Notes under the pieces: model-generated | The model's database searches: none | The model's input: the letters and a program-made list of their open reading frames with translations, nothing else | What the model was told of the DNA's origin: nothing | Position numbers and translations under genes: made by a program | Part shown: positions 48,132 through 63,005 of the stretch, piece by piece | How the letters are laid out: each line of letters begins with the position of its first letter | Numbering within the stretch: position 1 is the stretch's first letter | Source: Nissolia schottii | Lineage: Eukaryota > Streptophyta > Magnoliopsida > Fabales > Fabaceae | DNA length: 64,000 nucleotides | Direction of reading: 5' to 3' | Assembly (NCBI GenBank): GCA_003254905.1 | Contig: QANU01013470.1 | Location: 155,207 to 219,206, forward strand

Positions 48132-51100
48132 TTGCCCTCCCCTTCAAGAACAACCTTGTCCTCAAGGTTGAAGTGAGGGTAATTTCGCTGCATTGTCTCA
48201 TAATTTTCCCAAGTTGTAGCTGTTGCTGGTAAATCCTTCCACTGAACCAAGACTTGTAGGAATTCCGTATCCCCCTGCTTAATTGTTCTCTGTTGTAGAA
48301 TGCTGAGAGGTTGTAAAATTGGGTAAGTTGTTGTGGTTTGCAATGGTAGAGGTAGATATGGAGGAATATGGGGTCCTTGAAACTTTTTGAGCTGTGATAC
48401 ATGGAAGACATTATGTATCCGAGCTGTGTTTGGCAATTCTACCTGATAGGCAACTTGACCAACTTTAGCTGTGATTTTAAATGGTCCAAAATACTTCATG
48501 CTCAGCTTTTGGTTCTTCCTCAAAGCCACTGATTGTTGTCGATAAGGTTGGAGTTTTACTAACACCAAGTCACCCTCCTGTAGTTGGACATCTCTTCTCT
48601 TTGTGTCAGCCTTGGTTTTCATGTGATTCTGAGCTTTATGCAAGTTGAGCTTTAGCTGCTGCAAAAGTTTGTCTATTTCCAATAGCATCTCTTGTAAATT
48701 GCTAGGGTCACTCTGCTGGAGTTCATATTTCACTAGTTTAGGGGGTTCCCTACCATATAAGGCTTGGAAGGGGGTCATTGAAATGCTGCTGTGGAAACTG
48801 GTATTGTACCAGTATTCTGCCCATGGGAGCATTTTGAACCTTTGGTTTGGTTGCTGAAAAGTGTAGCACCTTAAGTACATTTCTAGCAATTTGTTGAGAT
48901 TTTCTGTTTGGCCATCTGTTTGAGGGTGGTATGCTGAACTTTTCTTTAACTTTGTGCCTTACAATTGAAACAATTTGTTCCAAAATTGGCTTATGAAAAC
49001 TCGATCTCTGTCTGAAACTATAGAGTTAGGCATCCCATGCAATTTAACCACCTGAGTGAGGAATGCTTCAGCCACACTGATGCTGGTATAATCCCTTTTT
49101 AATGGAATAAAATGTGCATACTTTGTCAATCTATCAATTACTACAAAGATGACATTATATCCATGAGATGTAGGGAGGCCTGTTATGAAATCCATAGAAA
49201 TGTCTTCCCATACCTGAGTTGGTATTGGTAATGGCTGTAACAAACCTGCTGGTAGGGAATTCTCATTTTTAGCTTGCTGGCAAACAGGGCATTGAAGGAC
49301 ATATTCCTTGATTTCCTTGTGCATACCCTGCCAATAGAATTGAGTTGTCACCCTTGCTGTAGTTCTTGCAATTCCTGAGTGTCCTCCCACAATGGAGTCA
49401 TGAAACTCCTTCAGGATTTGTTCTTTCAGCCCCGAATCCTTCGGTATCACAATTCTGTTTTTCCAGAATAGGATACCTTGCTACATTGTAAAGAAATTCT
49501 GGTTTGTTGTCCCTTGCTGCACTTGGTCACAGATGGCTGACAGTTCAGCATCGTGTCGCAGCTCCTGTTTGATTTGCTGCAACCAATTATTTGTTGGTGA
49601 TGACCATGCTATATAGTAGGATCGTGAGAGAGCATCAGCTGGTATGTTATCCCTTCCTGGCTTGTATTGAATTGTGAAATCATAAACTATGAACTTGTGC
49701 AGCCATGCCTGCTGCTCTGTAGTTTGTAAACTCTTTTCCATTAAAGACTTTAAGCTCTTTTGATCAGTCTTAATGAGGAATTTGTGGCCCAGCAAGTAGT
49801 GTCTGAATTTGGCGAGGGCTTCAGTGATAGCATAAAGTTCTCTCACATAGGCTGACTTCTTCTGCATAGATGGACAAAGCTTTTTTGAAAAGTAAGCAAT
49901 TGGGTGATTCTCTTGGCTTAGGACAGCTCCTATACCACTGCCTGATGCATCAGTCTCTAGAGTGAACTGTTTTTGAAAATTTGGCAAGGCCAATAATGGG
50001 GCTGAAGTGAGAGCGTGTTTCAGCTTTTGGAAAGCAGTTTCAGCTTTATCATTCCAAGCGAAGCCCTCTTTTTTCAGTAAATCAGTCAAGGGTGCTGCTA
50101 TGGTTGCATAACCTTGCACAAATCGTCTATAGTACCCAGAGAGACCAAGAAATCCTCTTAATTGTTTCAGATTTGTAGGGCTAGGCCAATGCATTACAGC
50201 TTCTACCTTACCCTTATCCATGGTTATTCCTTCCCTGGTTATGACATGTCCCAAGTATTCAATTTCTTGTTTGCCAAAAGCACATTTGGACAATTTGGCA
50301 AACAATTTCTGCTTTAGTAACAGCTGCAGCACTGATTTCACATGACCCAAATGTTGTTGCCAAGTAGGACTATAAATAAGAATGTCATCAAAAAAGACTA
50401 GGACAAACTTCCTTAAGACATGTTGAAATACCTCATTCATTAGGCTTTGAAATGTTGCAGGAGCATTAGACAACCCAAATGGCATGACAAGCCATTCATA
50501 ATGGCCATGGTGTGTTCTAAATGCTGTTTTATGAGTGTCATCGTGCTGAATTCTGATTTGGTGGTATCCAGCCCTCAAATCCAGCTTAGAGAAAAATGCA
50601 GCACCATGTAATTCATCAATTAATTCATCCACCGTAGGAATAGGGAAACTATCTTTGACTGTTATGGCATTAAGGGCTCTATAGTCAGTACAAAATCTCC
50701 ATGTTCCATCTTTCTTTTTCACCAAAAGCACTGGTGATGAGAATGGACTTTTGCTTGGCTTTATAATTCCCTCCTTCAACATTTCGTGGACCATGTCCTC
50801 AATTTGTTGCTTTTGGCTATGGGGATACCGATAGGGTCGCACCTTGACAGGATTAGAGCCTTCTTGTAGATTGATTGCATGGTCATGACCCCGTGGAGGT
50901 GGTAAGCCATGAGGTTTTGTAAAGACCTGTTTGTGGTTTTGTAGGATGAGTGCTAACTCGGGGTCCATATCGTCAGGGATTTGCAAACAATCCTCTTTCT
51001 CTGATGCAGGTTCTTGCATTTGTATGGTAAAAACTTCAGCTATGGCATTCACTTGCTGAAGTCTTTTGATTTGGTGAAGTTGTGCCAGCTTAGGTTGCTG

Positions 51101-51817
51101 ATTTCTTTCCCCTTGAATCTCAATTCTTTTACCATTCCACAGAAACTGCAGCCTGGGAATTTCATAGTTTACCACATGATCCCCTAACTTGGCTAACCAA
51201 GAAGTGCCAATGACAAGCTCAGCTCCTGCTACGGCTAGTAAATAAACAGGTAGCTGGAAGGATTGTCCCTAGACCTGTAGTTCGAGGTTTGGTATAAATC
51301 CTTCAGATTCTAAAGTCTGGCCATTTCCCACCATGACTTTACATTGCGGTTTGGGCTGCACCTGTGCTTGTAAGAATTTAGCCAATCTTGGTTGGAGAAA
51401 ATTGTCTGAACTCCCACCATCAATGAATACCTGGACAGGAGTACCATTAATGCTTCCAGTGAATCGAATGTCCTTAATTCTTCTATCACCATTTAAAGCA
51501 TTTAATGACAATTGCTGGATTGTCTCAGTGCTGGGATCTTCCTCTGCTTGCTGCATCTGATTCTGGGTGTCCAATTCTGACAAATCTGTTTCCTTGTCTT
51601 CCTCCACTTGCATAACCATTAAGTGCTTATTGGGACATTTGTGATTAAAGCTGTATTTCTCATCACAAGTAAAACAAAGCCCGTGTTCTCTTCTAAATTG
51701 CACTTTAGCTGGCCCCATCCGTTTGACTGCAGGGGTACTGATTTTTCCTTTAATAGCATTGTTATCAGGTGATGGCAGCAATGGGGGTAGGTTACTTCTT
51801 GGCATCCACTTAGTTTG

Positions 51818-52345
51818 TGATAAGTGCCAAATTGTGATAAAATGCTAGCAGTTAATTGGCACTTATCTGTTCTTAATCAGGATAAAACAGTTAAAATAAT
51901 TCTAAATCAATACAAGTCTTTATTCAATGGATCAAAAGGAAGTAATGGCTTGAATCTGTGTGATTATTGCAGGAAAACAACAGGAAATGAAAGGAAAGGA
52001 AGCCATGCAATTGTTACAATGAACAAGGCAAGAAGACAACGTACAGCAAAAAGAGAAATCGCTCAGCGCAACCACAATCATCGCCCAGCGATAAGCACCT
52101 GTGTCGCTCAGCGATTAAACATGTATCGCTGAGCGATTGTACTTGCCCAAGCCACTTGCAGGCGGTGCATTTATGGCGCCAGCTAAGAGTCAGCCGTCAC
52201 TGTTGACAAGCCGCCGCGAATCTGTCAGAAGATAAGCCACTTGCAAGCCAATCAGAGATAGCGCTCAGCGATATAGTACAGTTCGCTCAGCGAGTAATCA
52301 TTTCATCGCTGAGCGATTGTACCCTTGCGCTGAGCGAAAGTGCCA
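51818..52345. mobile_element. LTR-like element nested in the Ty3/gypsy gag region
   Basis: The sequence switches abruptly at 51818 from gag coding to TGATAAGTGCCAA, an LTR-like start. The inverse TTGGCACTTATC follows at 51856-51867. The rest is non-coding and contains eight variants of the palindromic TCGCTGAGCGA. It runs into the gap, so its far end and family are unknown. Fossil fragment as assembled. Confidence 0.55.
52059..52337. repeat. Cluster of palindromic TCGCTSAGCGA motifs
   Basis: Copies at 52059, 52081, 52104, 52126, 52261, 52283, 52306 and 52327. They read alternately TCGCTCAGCGA or TCGCTGAGCGA, which are reverse complements. Two variants begin GCGCT and one has CCC. Confidence 0.9.
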
Positions 52346-52685
52346 NNNNNNNNNNNNNNNNNNNNNNNNNNNNNNNNNNNNNNNNNNNNNNNNNNNNNNN
52401 NNNNNNNNNNNNNNNNNNNNNNNNNNNNNNNNNNNNNNNNNNNNNNNNNNNNNNNNNNNNNNNNNNNNNNNNNNNNNNNNNNNNNNNNNNNNNNNNNNNN
52501 NNNNNNNNNNNNNNNNNNNNNNNNNNNNNNNNNNNNNNNNNNNNNNNNNNNNNNNNNNNNNNNNNNNNNNNNNNNNNNNNNNNNNNNNNNNNNNNNNNNN
52601 NNNNNNNNNNNNNNNNNNNNNNNNNNNNNNNNNNNNNNNNNNNNNNNNNNNNNNNNNNNNNNNNNNNNNNNNNNNNNNNNNNNNN
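52346..52685. other. Assembly gap (340 N)
   Basis: Unknown bases between the nested element and the upstream gypsy LTR. The true length is unknown. Confidence 1.
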
Positions 52686-53098
52686 GCCACCGTGGCCTCC
52701 CCAACGAGCGCACCCGAGGGGGATGAAGGACCACGACGCGCGGTTGTGCTCCGGTTACCGAGCTGGATGGTGTCACCCACCTAAACGAAGCAAGAATCAG
52801 AGAATGAAGGAAGAATGATGAGCAGAGCAATTTTCAGAGAAGAAGAGAAATACTTACTACACTCATGCCTTTGCCCAACAGGTATCCTTCCCATTTTGAG
52901 CTGCGCTTTCTCTCTCTCTCTCTCTCGCTTCTGCGTTGCCCAGGCCCATACGGATTCGTGGTCGCACGTCCACTTTCTTTAACCGTTTCCCTTTTCTGCT
53001 TTGCATTCTGAAGTTTGTTAATCGTGCTTTCTTCTCTAATTCCTTCTTTGCCCCTATCTTTCTCCGAGTTTCCTGTTCTGCCCTTGGTGTTTGTTGCA
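52686..53098 (-). repeat. Ty3/gypsy LTR, upstream copy (partly in gap)
   Basis: 413 visible bases, collinear with 47719-48131. The rest of this LTR lies within the gap. Confidence 0.88.
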
Positions 53099-53103
53099 GT
53101 ATA

Positions 53104-54369
53104 ACTTTAGTAACTTCCATCCCTGGCTGAAACAATTTCAACAATCATAATTTCATGTTCCTACCTGAGAATATCTAAACCATTTTCATAAAACATCACT
53201 CAACACTTTTATACAGAAGAAGACGAGAATAACTCATGATATAGTATATTATGAAAGATCAGTGAGCTAAAACTATCATAAAAATTAAAAATTAGGAAAA
53301 ATATATAAATAAAAGCAAAGCTATAATACACCTCAAAAAAACCCAAGGCAACAGCATTTTGCATGAGTGCAAGGGTAGAATAGAAGACTCCCATTTTTCA
53401 AGTTAATGTTGTAACTTTCAGCTCTTCTGTCAGGCCTACAAATATAAATAAAAATTTTATCCCCATAAAGAAGCATGTCTATATATATCATGCGTCATGT
53501 AGGGTATCAGAGGGCACCTCTCAAAATGTATACCTTAGAAGACCAAATTGTTGGTATTAAAAAAACAACATAGTTTTACTGAAGTACCTATTCAGATAAC
53601 TATGTTAACTATTTTAATGGGAACTCATTCACCAAATATGTCATCAAAGAAAGTTATGCTAAAACATAATTAGCCAACACATAGAATAGTAAATTTCAAA
53701 TCAAAGTTACTATACTGCAACATGTAATCTGAATTGGGAAGTATCTCACCTTAGATCTAAACATGTTTTTGAGATTGAATTGCATTATGCCCAAACTGCA
53801 GTAAAAATAATTAATCAAAACCATTAGCAAATTCTTTAAATACCGAGTCATTCGAAAGAAACTTTGGTAATGGAGGAGTAATAAACCTACTTATAATTTC
53901 AAATAGTACAATGCTACGTCATCGACAACAACAAAACCATCTTGTTTCCATCATACTCTATCCATTAGAAGCCGGAAACAACATTCCCTAAGCCCCAAAC
54001 TGAAAAATTGAAAATCTTACTTTGAACCCAAGAAGAACATTAAAAAAAAAAAAAAAAAATAGAAGTGTCGAAAATTAAATAAAAGGGCCAACAAAAATAT
54101 GGGTATAGTAAATTGAAGATGCACATAATTTTATAAGTTGTCATATGATAAACGTATTTATTATTTCTCAACATTTATTTCTTTTTTCATAAATATAACA
54201 CCTTGTAAACATATAAACATATCCATGACATGTAGATATCAGTATTTTCTTCAGATAAAAAGTGCAGTAGTAAAAAAAAAAACTTAATCATACTAATATT
54301 AAAAGAATATTAAATAAGCCACAACAACTTACAGAATGAAACAGTAAAAAGAACAGAGCTTACATAAAC
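53104..54369. other. Spacer with exon-like minus-strand segments
   Basis: Minus-strand segments bounded by plausible splice signals lie at about 53744-53790 (after ACTGCAG, before GTGAGAT) and 53333-53426 (after TTTGTAG, before GTGTATT; one frame reads MGVFYSTLALMQNAVALGFF). They do not match RFC3 by eye and no family was recognised. A run of 17 A lies near 54043. Confidence 0.3.
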
Positions 54370-55320
54370 CTTTCAGGTCCTGTTTTCCACCTCCTACGAC
54401 ATAAGGGAAATTTAGAAAGCAATCAAATTGATGACACCAAAAAGACAAAAACAAAAATACAACCAAGTGTTTGGGGTCACTCCTTAATTAATGGGAGATC
54501 ATGACCAATGAATCTTGGTAGATGATCCATTGAATACATCATTTAATGATGGTCATTCCAAAGTTTTGAAATTATTCCTTAATTCTTGAAGACTATGAAG
54601 TTCAATCTAAAAAGTTGAATATAGCTTTTTCAATGTGTCTTAAAAATGTGACAAGCATTAATTATCCTAAACCCTTTATGAAGAAGTCTTTCTCCCCTTC
54701 ATTATAAAGAAGAGAAAAATATGAGAAGAGCAAGATAGAGAGTATGTGAAAGAATTGATATCGACCATAGAGTGAGATTAGAAATCATAATAAAAAACTA
54801 GGAAGACAGTGTACTCCATCCTAGTTGGTGAAATTAAGTGTAATCCTCATTGTGTGAGAGAAACAAATATTGTAATCCTACTTTCATAGTGAAGATATTT
54901 TTCATACTAGGTCCCGTGATTTTTACATCTCAAGTTGAGGAGATTTTCTCACATTAAAAATTTCTAGTGTCAATCTTCTATTTTTACTCTATATACTCTT
55001 TTGTCTGCTTACTGCTTACACAAGTGCCAAATTTTGCATCTATACAGGAAGGAGGATCTGTTCTGATATCACTAACACTAAGTTACTAAAAGAACTACAT
55101 AATACTTTTCTTTTTTCATGGAAATATACAACCACAATCAAGTGACAAAAAAAAATTGTATAATCGCAGTTAAAAAAATTAAAAGGATAAAAGAGAACAT
55201 TTTCAATGCGGGGTTTGAACATTTGGCCGAGAGAACAACCACGATTAGAGTTTTCTTTTCAAAGCCAGATGGTCCATGGAAGAGCAAATGGTGGCAGTCC
55301 TGTTCTGTCACAGGCAACAA
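54370..55320 (-). pseudogene. RFC3: RFC3 (replication factor C subunit 3) pseudogene fragment
   Basis: Minus-strand exon at about 55190-55320 reads VTEQDCHHLLFHGPSGFEKK and continues TLI. Intact RFC3 has VTEQDCPHLLFYGPSGSGKK at this place, the Walker A ATP-binding loop, so the conserved Ser-Gly of the P-loop is lost. A second short exon at about 54370-54393 reads VENRT-stop-K, where RFC3 has VENRTWK; the Trp codon TGG has become TGA. The exon order and direction fit the parent gene. A solo copia LTR sits in the intron between them. The remaining RFC3 exons were not found in this window. RFC3 is the small clamp-loader subunit in DNA replication; this copy cannot encode it. Confidence 0.75.
54468..55020 (+). 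mobile_element. Solo Ty1/copia-type LTR
   Basis: Begins TGTTTGGGGTCACTCC, ends ACTGCTTACA, with the typical copia LTR end region (CATTGTGTGAGAG, then TTTTGTCTGCTTACTGC). No internal parts adjoin either end. The flanking bases CAAG occur on both sides, a likely remnant of the target duplication. Solo LTRs arise by recombination between the two LTRs. Confidence 0.7.
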
Positions 55321-57717
55321 CGAAACAGAGAAGACAAATTGCAGAGATGGAGAATGGAAAAGGTATATATGTCTTAAGGCAATAATCAATTCAAAAATAA
55401 ATAAATAGAAAGAATCAATGTTAAGCTGCAACAAAAACGCAAGAATCTGATCAACAAAAATAAAAGGAAAGAAACACACTAAATTAAAAATCTAAAACGA
55501 AATTATGGTATAGAATTAAAACATATCTACTTTCTAAAAATCATTGGATTAGTCTTAATCTCATCCACATATTGATTCATTTTTTCAAACCAACCTTTAA
55601 ATCAAAATCCCCCATCATATTTTAATGTCTCTGTTCATGTTACCATATAAGATCTTATTTATCAAACACCAAATAAATAATCTTATTACTTACAAAATCC
55701 AAACCAAGTCAAATCATGGAGCATAAGATCAATCTTTAAAAAGTTTCTCGTGAATATCCAACATGGAGTCTTCAATGAATGATAAGGTATACATGATTTT
55801 ACAGCACCTCTGTCCATAAAAAATTAAATAAGTTTATACATTATAGTAGTATTAGAGTAATGAAAATACAGTAGCAATTAGACAACTCGGATCACGAAGG
55901 TGCAGATAGGAAATCAACGTTATCTCTTGGACTGATATCTTCATAGAGAGAAAAATAATTTTGAAATCAAGTCAATGTTTACCTGTTAAACACAACCGAA
56001 AGAGGGGTTATTTTGCCAACTCCTTCAAACACCATCGTCGCCCAAACCACACCTTAGAGAACCTCAAAACAAAGAGATACATGTATAAATTATTAATCAA
56101 AGACCATAATGCATGAAATCAAAATTGAAATGCTCAAGTAAACAAACTAAATCACTATCAAGTTAGAAATCAGAGCAGCTCATATCAAGCCAAATGAATC
56201 TCCCACACTTCATCGTGCCACCATCCTTATGACAAAACCACCGCCATATTTATCCTACAACCCTATCATGACTCAGCCGTGAAGCACGCCTTTGCTGCTA
56301 CGAACCACCACCGCTTAACGGCATTTGGATCTGCCCTCCATGCCTGAGGATTTCAAATTAATGAGTATGGTTTTAGGTGACTTAGAGAGGAGGTTGAATT
56401 TAAGCAGATACTTTTTAAAAAATTAAACTCTCTTTAAAAAAAGTTATTTACTAAACTTTCAGGAGATATCTCATTGTATTAAGAGAGACAAGTTTTTTAA
56501 AAAAACTTCTTTTTCAAAAATGAAAACAATTTTTTTTAAAAGATGAGAAATGTAAATAGTGAAAGAAAGAGAAGACCACACACTGAATTTATACTGGGTC
56601 GATTCCTCAGAGTTAGGAATCTGCATCCAGTTCTTCAAACACCTAAATCACTCTTCTTTCACAAGGCTTTTAAATACAAACACTAATTCAAAAACAAAAT
56701 TCTCAAATGATCCTCACAGAAATTCAAACATTCAATAACAGATACTTAACTATGGTTTTTCTCAAAAGTCTCTCTATACTCTGAATCTTTTACTCTCAAA
56801 GACTCTCAAACAAAATAATGCTTCTCTCACAAAGAAATGAATCAGAACAAGAAGATTATATAGAAGATTTTAGAGTGGGTAGATTTTGAGAGGAGAAAAA
56901 GAACAAAATAATGTTTCAATTTATAGGCTTAATAGTAAACTGTTTTGTTCTTCTTTTTCTATATCTTCTGAATGGTCACATCATCCCTTTATATACTAAA
57001 TTTTTTCTAATTGTTGCAGGTTTGAAAATTCTTAACGTTGCGGGCAATATCTTGATTATGTATCAAAAAAGGTAGAGTTTATCAAAAGAAATACATGATA
57101 AAAAGGAATTCACAATTTTAAATTGAGTTTTCTTATGTGTTAAACATCTTGATAAAATTGAGAAAGGGATATAACAGATTACAGAGAAAATATAAAAAAC
57201 AAAAAATAATAAAATTGTATTATGAGAGAATAATTTTAAATCAAATTAAATCAACATATAATCAAACATAAATCAATCTATGATATAATAAAGATATTAT
57301 ATTGTTTTATTTTAATTCTAACCATACAAATTCATTAGTTGGGAGTTACAGTACTTACGCTCCAACCATCCACACTCCAATTATTGTGCCGTGGTGCAAT
57401 CATCACCTTTGGCATATGTGGTAACACCAGCTACGTCCAGATGTATGCACATAATGCAGAACCCAGAACATTTGCGCTCTTTTCATCTCAAAACTATTCT
57501 CAAGAGAGAGAACACTAGAAACTTGAAGAAGCCTGAAGAAATGGTTTACGTGGAAAGTATAATTAATAAAGACAGAGATCACTGTTTTAGATATTAGCTT
57601 TATGCAGCGTTGATACTTTATATATAAATTAAGCTGAGCTATGGTTAATTTTACCTCAACTAATGCTCTGACCCACTCTCTTAACTCCCAGCAGTTGCTC
57701 AAAACCCATCACAGAAT
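55321..57717. other. Intergenic, no confident gene
   Basis: AT-rich. The block 56570-56900 (TACTGGGTCGATTCCTCAG) looks repeat-derived. A minus-strand stretch near 57400-57520 reads SFEMKRAQMFWVLHYVHTSG but matches no family I know. The eS4 gene promoter should lie in the last few hundred bases. Confidence 0.4.
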
Positions 57718-60992
<3,275 letters not shown>

Positions 60993-61500
60993 TCATGGTT
61001 ATGAGCAGATTAGGATTCTCTTTAAAGTGAATATGTCACTTTAGACAGGAAAGTGAGAGTTTTATCTTTAAGTCAATAGAATGAAATGTGAAATTCAGCT
61101 TTACATTTTGTTTTATTGATTTAAAGGATTTAAAGGTAAAATTATCTCATTTTATCTTTTAAAGTGAGATTCTCATTTTAAAAATTCTAAATATCACGTA
61201 TCCATCATTCATTGACGTAAAATGATAATTATGATAGGGTCATGTTAATATGTCTTCATACCCCCTCATATTTATTTTGAAAATGAAGGGATCTTCATAA
61301 GATATGATAATATAATAAACAATCATGTTATGTGTACAACTCTTTAATTATCCACCGTACTATCAACCCTCAAATTAGTACCCTTGGTCCCATTATTTGT
61401 ATTTTTCAACCAATTGCTTTCATTATCATGTCTACTCTAATACACGAACGCATACACACGTGCACGATAAAAAGAGAAACCATTCGCGCTTAACATTGAA
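60993..61500. other. 3' flank of the eS4 gene
   Basis: Probable 3' UTR for the first 150 bases, then AT-rich spacer. No other gene seen. Confidence 0.5.
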
Positions 61501-61504
61501 TAAT

Positions 61505-62120
61505 AAAGGACCAAAACAACAGAACGAGTAGTGCATAAACATTTGAAATACTACTACACAAACATATGTAACATAAGTGCACAAACATATGAATATAATT
61601 AATACTCAATACTAAAAGACCAAATCAAAGAAATGGATAGTACACAAACATTTCTCACACTACTACACATATGTAACATAAGTGCACAAATATATGAATT
61701 AATACTGAATATTAAAAGACCAAATCAGCGTAGTAAGTAGTGCACAAGCATTTGCAATGCTATTACATAAACATATACAACATAAATGTACAAACATATG
61801 AAACAAAAACTACATACTAAAGGACCAAAACAAGAGAAAGAGTACTGCACAAACATTTGCCGTACTACTGCACAAACATATATAAGTGCACAAACATTTG
61901 CCACACTATTGTACAAACATATGAATACAATTGACACTATATACTAAATGACCAAAACATGGGAAAGAGTAGTGCACAAACATATACAACATAAATGCAC
62001 AAACATATTAACACAATAAACAAAAATACTAAAAGACCAAACCAAAGGAATGAGTATTGCACAAACATTTGCCATATGCTATTGCCAGAAACATTACAAA
62101 CATAAATGCACACACACATC
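61505..62120. repeat. Minisatellite, about six units of roughly 105 bp
   Basis: Units marked by AAAGGACCAAAACA near 61509, 61618, 61718, 61823, 61950 and 62035 each carry GTGCACAAACATATG and CACAAACATTTGCC blocks. Spacing varies from 85 to 127. Open frames on the minus strand are by-products of the repeat. Confidence 0.85.
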
Positions 62121-62530
62121 ACGTAATTAGATCAACACTTTGATGAGTTAAACCTCATTCGTCACATCGTTTTGATCAGCAAAATCAATTGATGAGTTTG
62201 GACTTTGAATCAATTGATCACCATACTCATTTGTTGCCTCTATTTGATATTCAAACTCAAATGATGAATTCAAAGCTCAGATAAGGTGATCAGCATCAGA
62301 ATCCATCAAAACAAAGAACAGATAATGATGTGTGATGATGATTTTGCAGAAAATAAAGAATGGTGGTGAAGAGGAAAAAGAGGATTGCGTGAAGAATCAA
62401 GAAAGAAGAGGACTGGAGTGAGTGAAAACTAGTTTGGGTGTGAGTGCAATTTGCGTTCTGTTTTGAGTATGAATTACGAAAAATATTAAATGGTTGTATA
62501 TTATATCTATATAATGAAAGTTGAGAATTC
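62121..62530. other. Spacer before the G-box promoter
   Basis: No gene recognised. Short repeats of AAATCAATTGATGA type occur near 62180-62270. Confidence 0.45.
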
Positions 62531-62531
62531 T

Positions 62532-62619
62532 CACGTGGGACCCACCCCCTTATTCGACACGTGTCAGCCAATCAACACATTTTTTCCCGCCCAAACCGCA
62601 CCCACCTGGCCCTCACGTG
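62532..62619 (+). promoter_or_regulatory. Promoter with three CACGTG G-boxes
   Basis: CACGTG at 62532-62537, 62558-62563 (within palindromic GACACGTGTC) and 62614-62619, plus a CCAAT box near 62569. A CT-rich leader follows at 62690-62740. G-boxes bind bZIP and bHLH factors, and the ACGTG core also serves as an ABA response element. Confidence 0.6.
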
Positions 62620-62762
62620 CGTCTCCCCAGCCTAAACCCTCAACTTGCAGCTTCTGAAGGAAGCTTCCCCCCCCCACAAAACTTGCATCATTTTCTCTCT
62701 CTCTCAGTCTCTCGAGTCTCTCTCTCTCTCAAGACCCCTGCCTCTACTTCAAGCTCGCTATC

Positions 62763-63005
62763 ATGGCCGCCAACCACGCTCGCCTGAAGCCGCGTTCGAC
62801 GACAAAGCGGCGGAGAGCGGCGTCAGGATCTGAAGCAACAACGTGCCTCTTCCTTCTCATCTTCTACCTTCACATCTTTGCTCACACATCTTCCTTCTTT
62901 GCTTCTACCCCATCATATAAGATAAAAAAAAAAAAGATTGGGTCTCCCTCCGTACAACTCGCGACGGCGCCATCAAGGGAGACGACGGTGCCTCGGCGAT
63001 GGTGA
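62763..63005 (+). CDS. Hypothetical first exon or short protein downstream of the G-box promoter
   Basis: Open frame of 80 residues starting MAANHARLKPRSTTKRRRAA in a good initiation context, 140 bases beyond the last G-box. The N-terminal 25 residues are basic, and a hydrophobic stretch (LFLLIFYLHIFAH) follows. No family is recognised. It may be the 5' exon of a gene continuing to the right, or leader sequence. The 3' half overlaps the first tandem duplication unit. Confidence 0.3.
   Translation: MAANHARLKPRSTTKRRRAASGSEATTCLFLLIFYLHIFAHTSSFFASTPSYKIKKKKIGSPSVQLATAPSRETTVPRRW

Larger units (their letters stand above)
47516..53098 (-). mobile_element. Ty3/gypsy chromovirus-type LTR retrotransposon
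   Basis: A minus-strand element bounded by LTRs and a perfect 5-base target duplication. Parts in element order: LTR (52686-53098 visible); gag end with zinc knuckle and protease (about 51.3-51.8 kb); reverse transcriptase (about 50.3-50.9 kb); RNase H (about 49.6-50.0 kb); integrase with zinc-binding and core domains (about 48.4-49.4 kb); chromodomain-like end (about 48.15-48.35 kb); purine tract; LTR (47516-48131). In the 413 LTR bases that can be compared only about two differ, so insertion is recent, likely well under a million years. The element is nevertheless broken: another element interrupts the gag region, the assembly has a gap there, and the reading frame has about three breaks. 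Confidence 0.93.
47511..53103. repeat. GTATA target-site duplication around the Ty3/gypsy element
   Basis: GTATA at 47511-47515 directly before TGTAACGAGG, and GTATA at 53099-53103 directly after TTTGTTGCA. The perfect 5-base duplication fixes both ends of the element. Confidence 0.85.

Noticed and set aside
52298-52830. Long open frames across 52.3-52.8 kb
   Set aside because: They read through a run of N and have no content.
61505-62120. Regular repeats considered as a CRISPR array
   Set aside because: Plant nuclear DNA, units are diverged over their whole length and there are no unique spacers.
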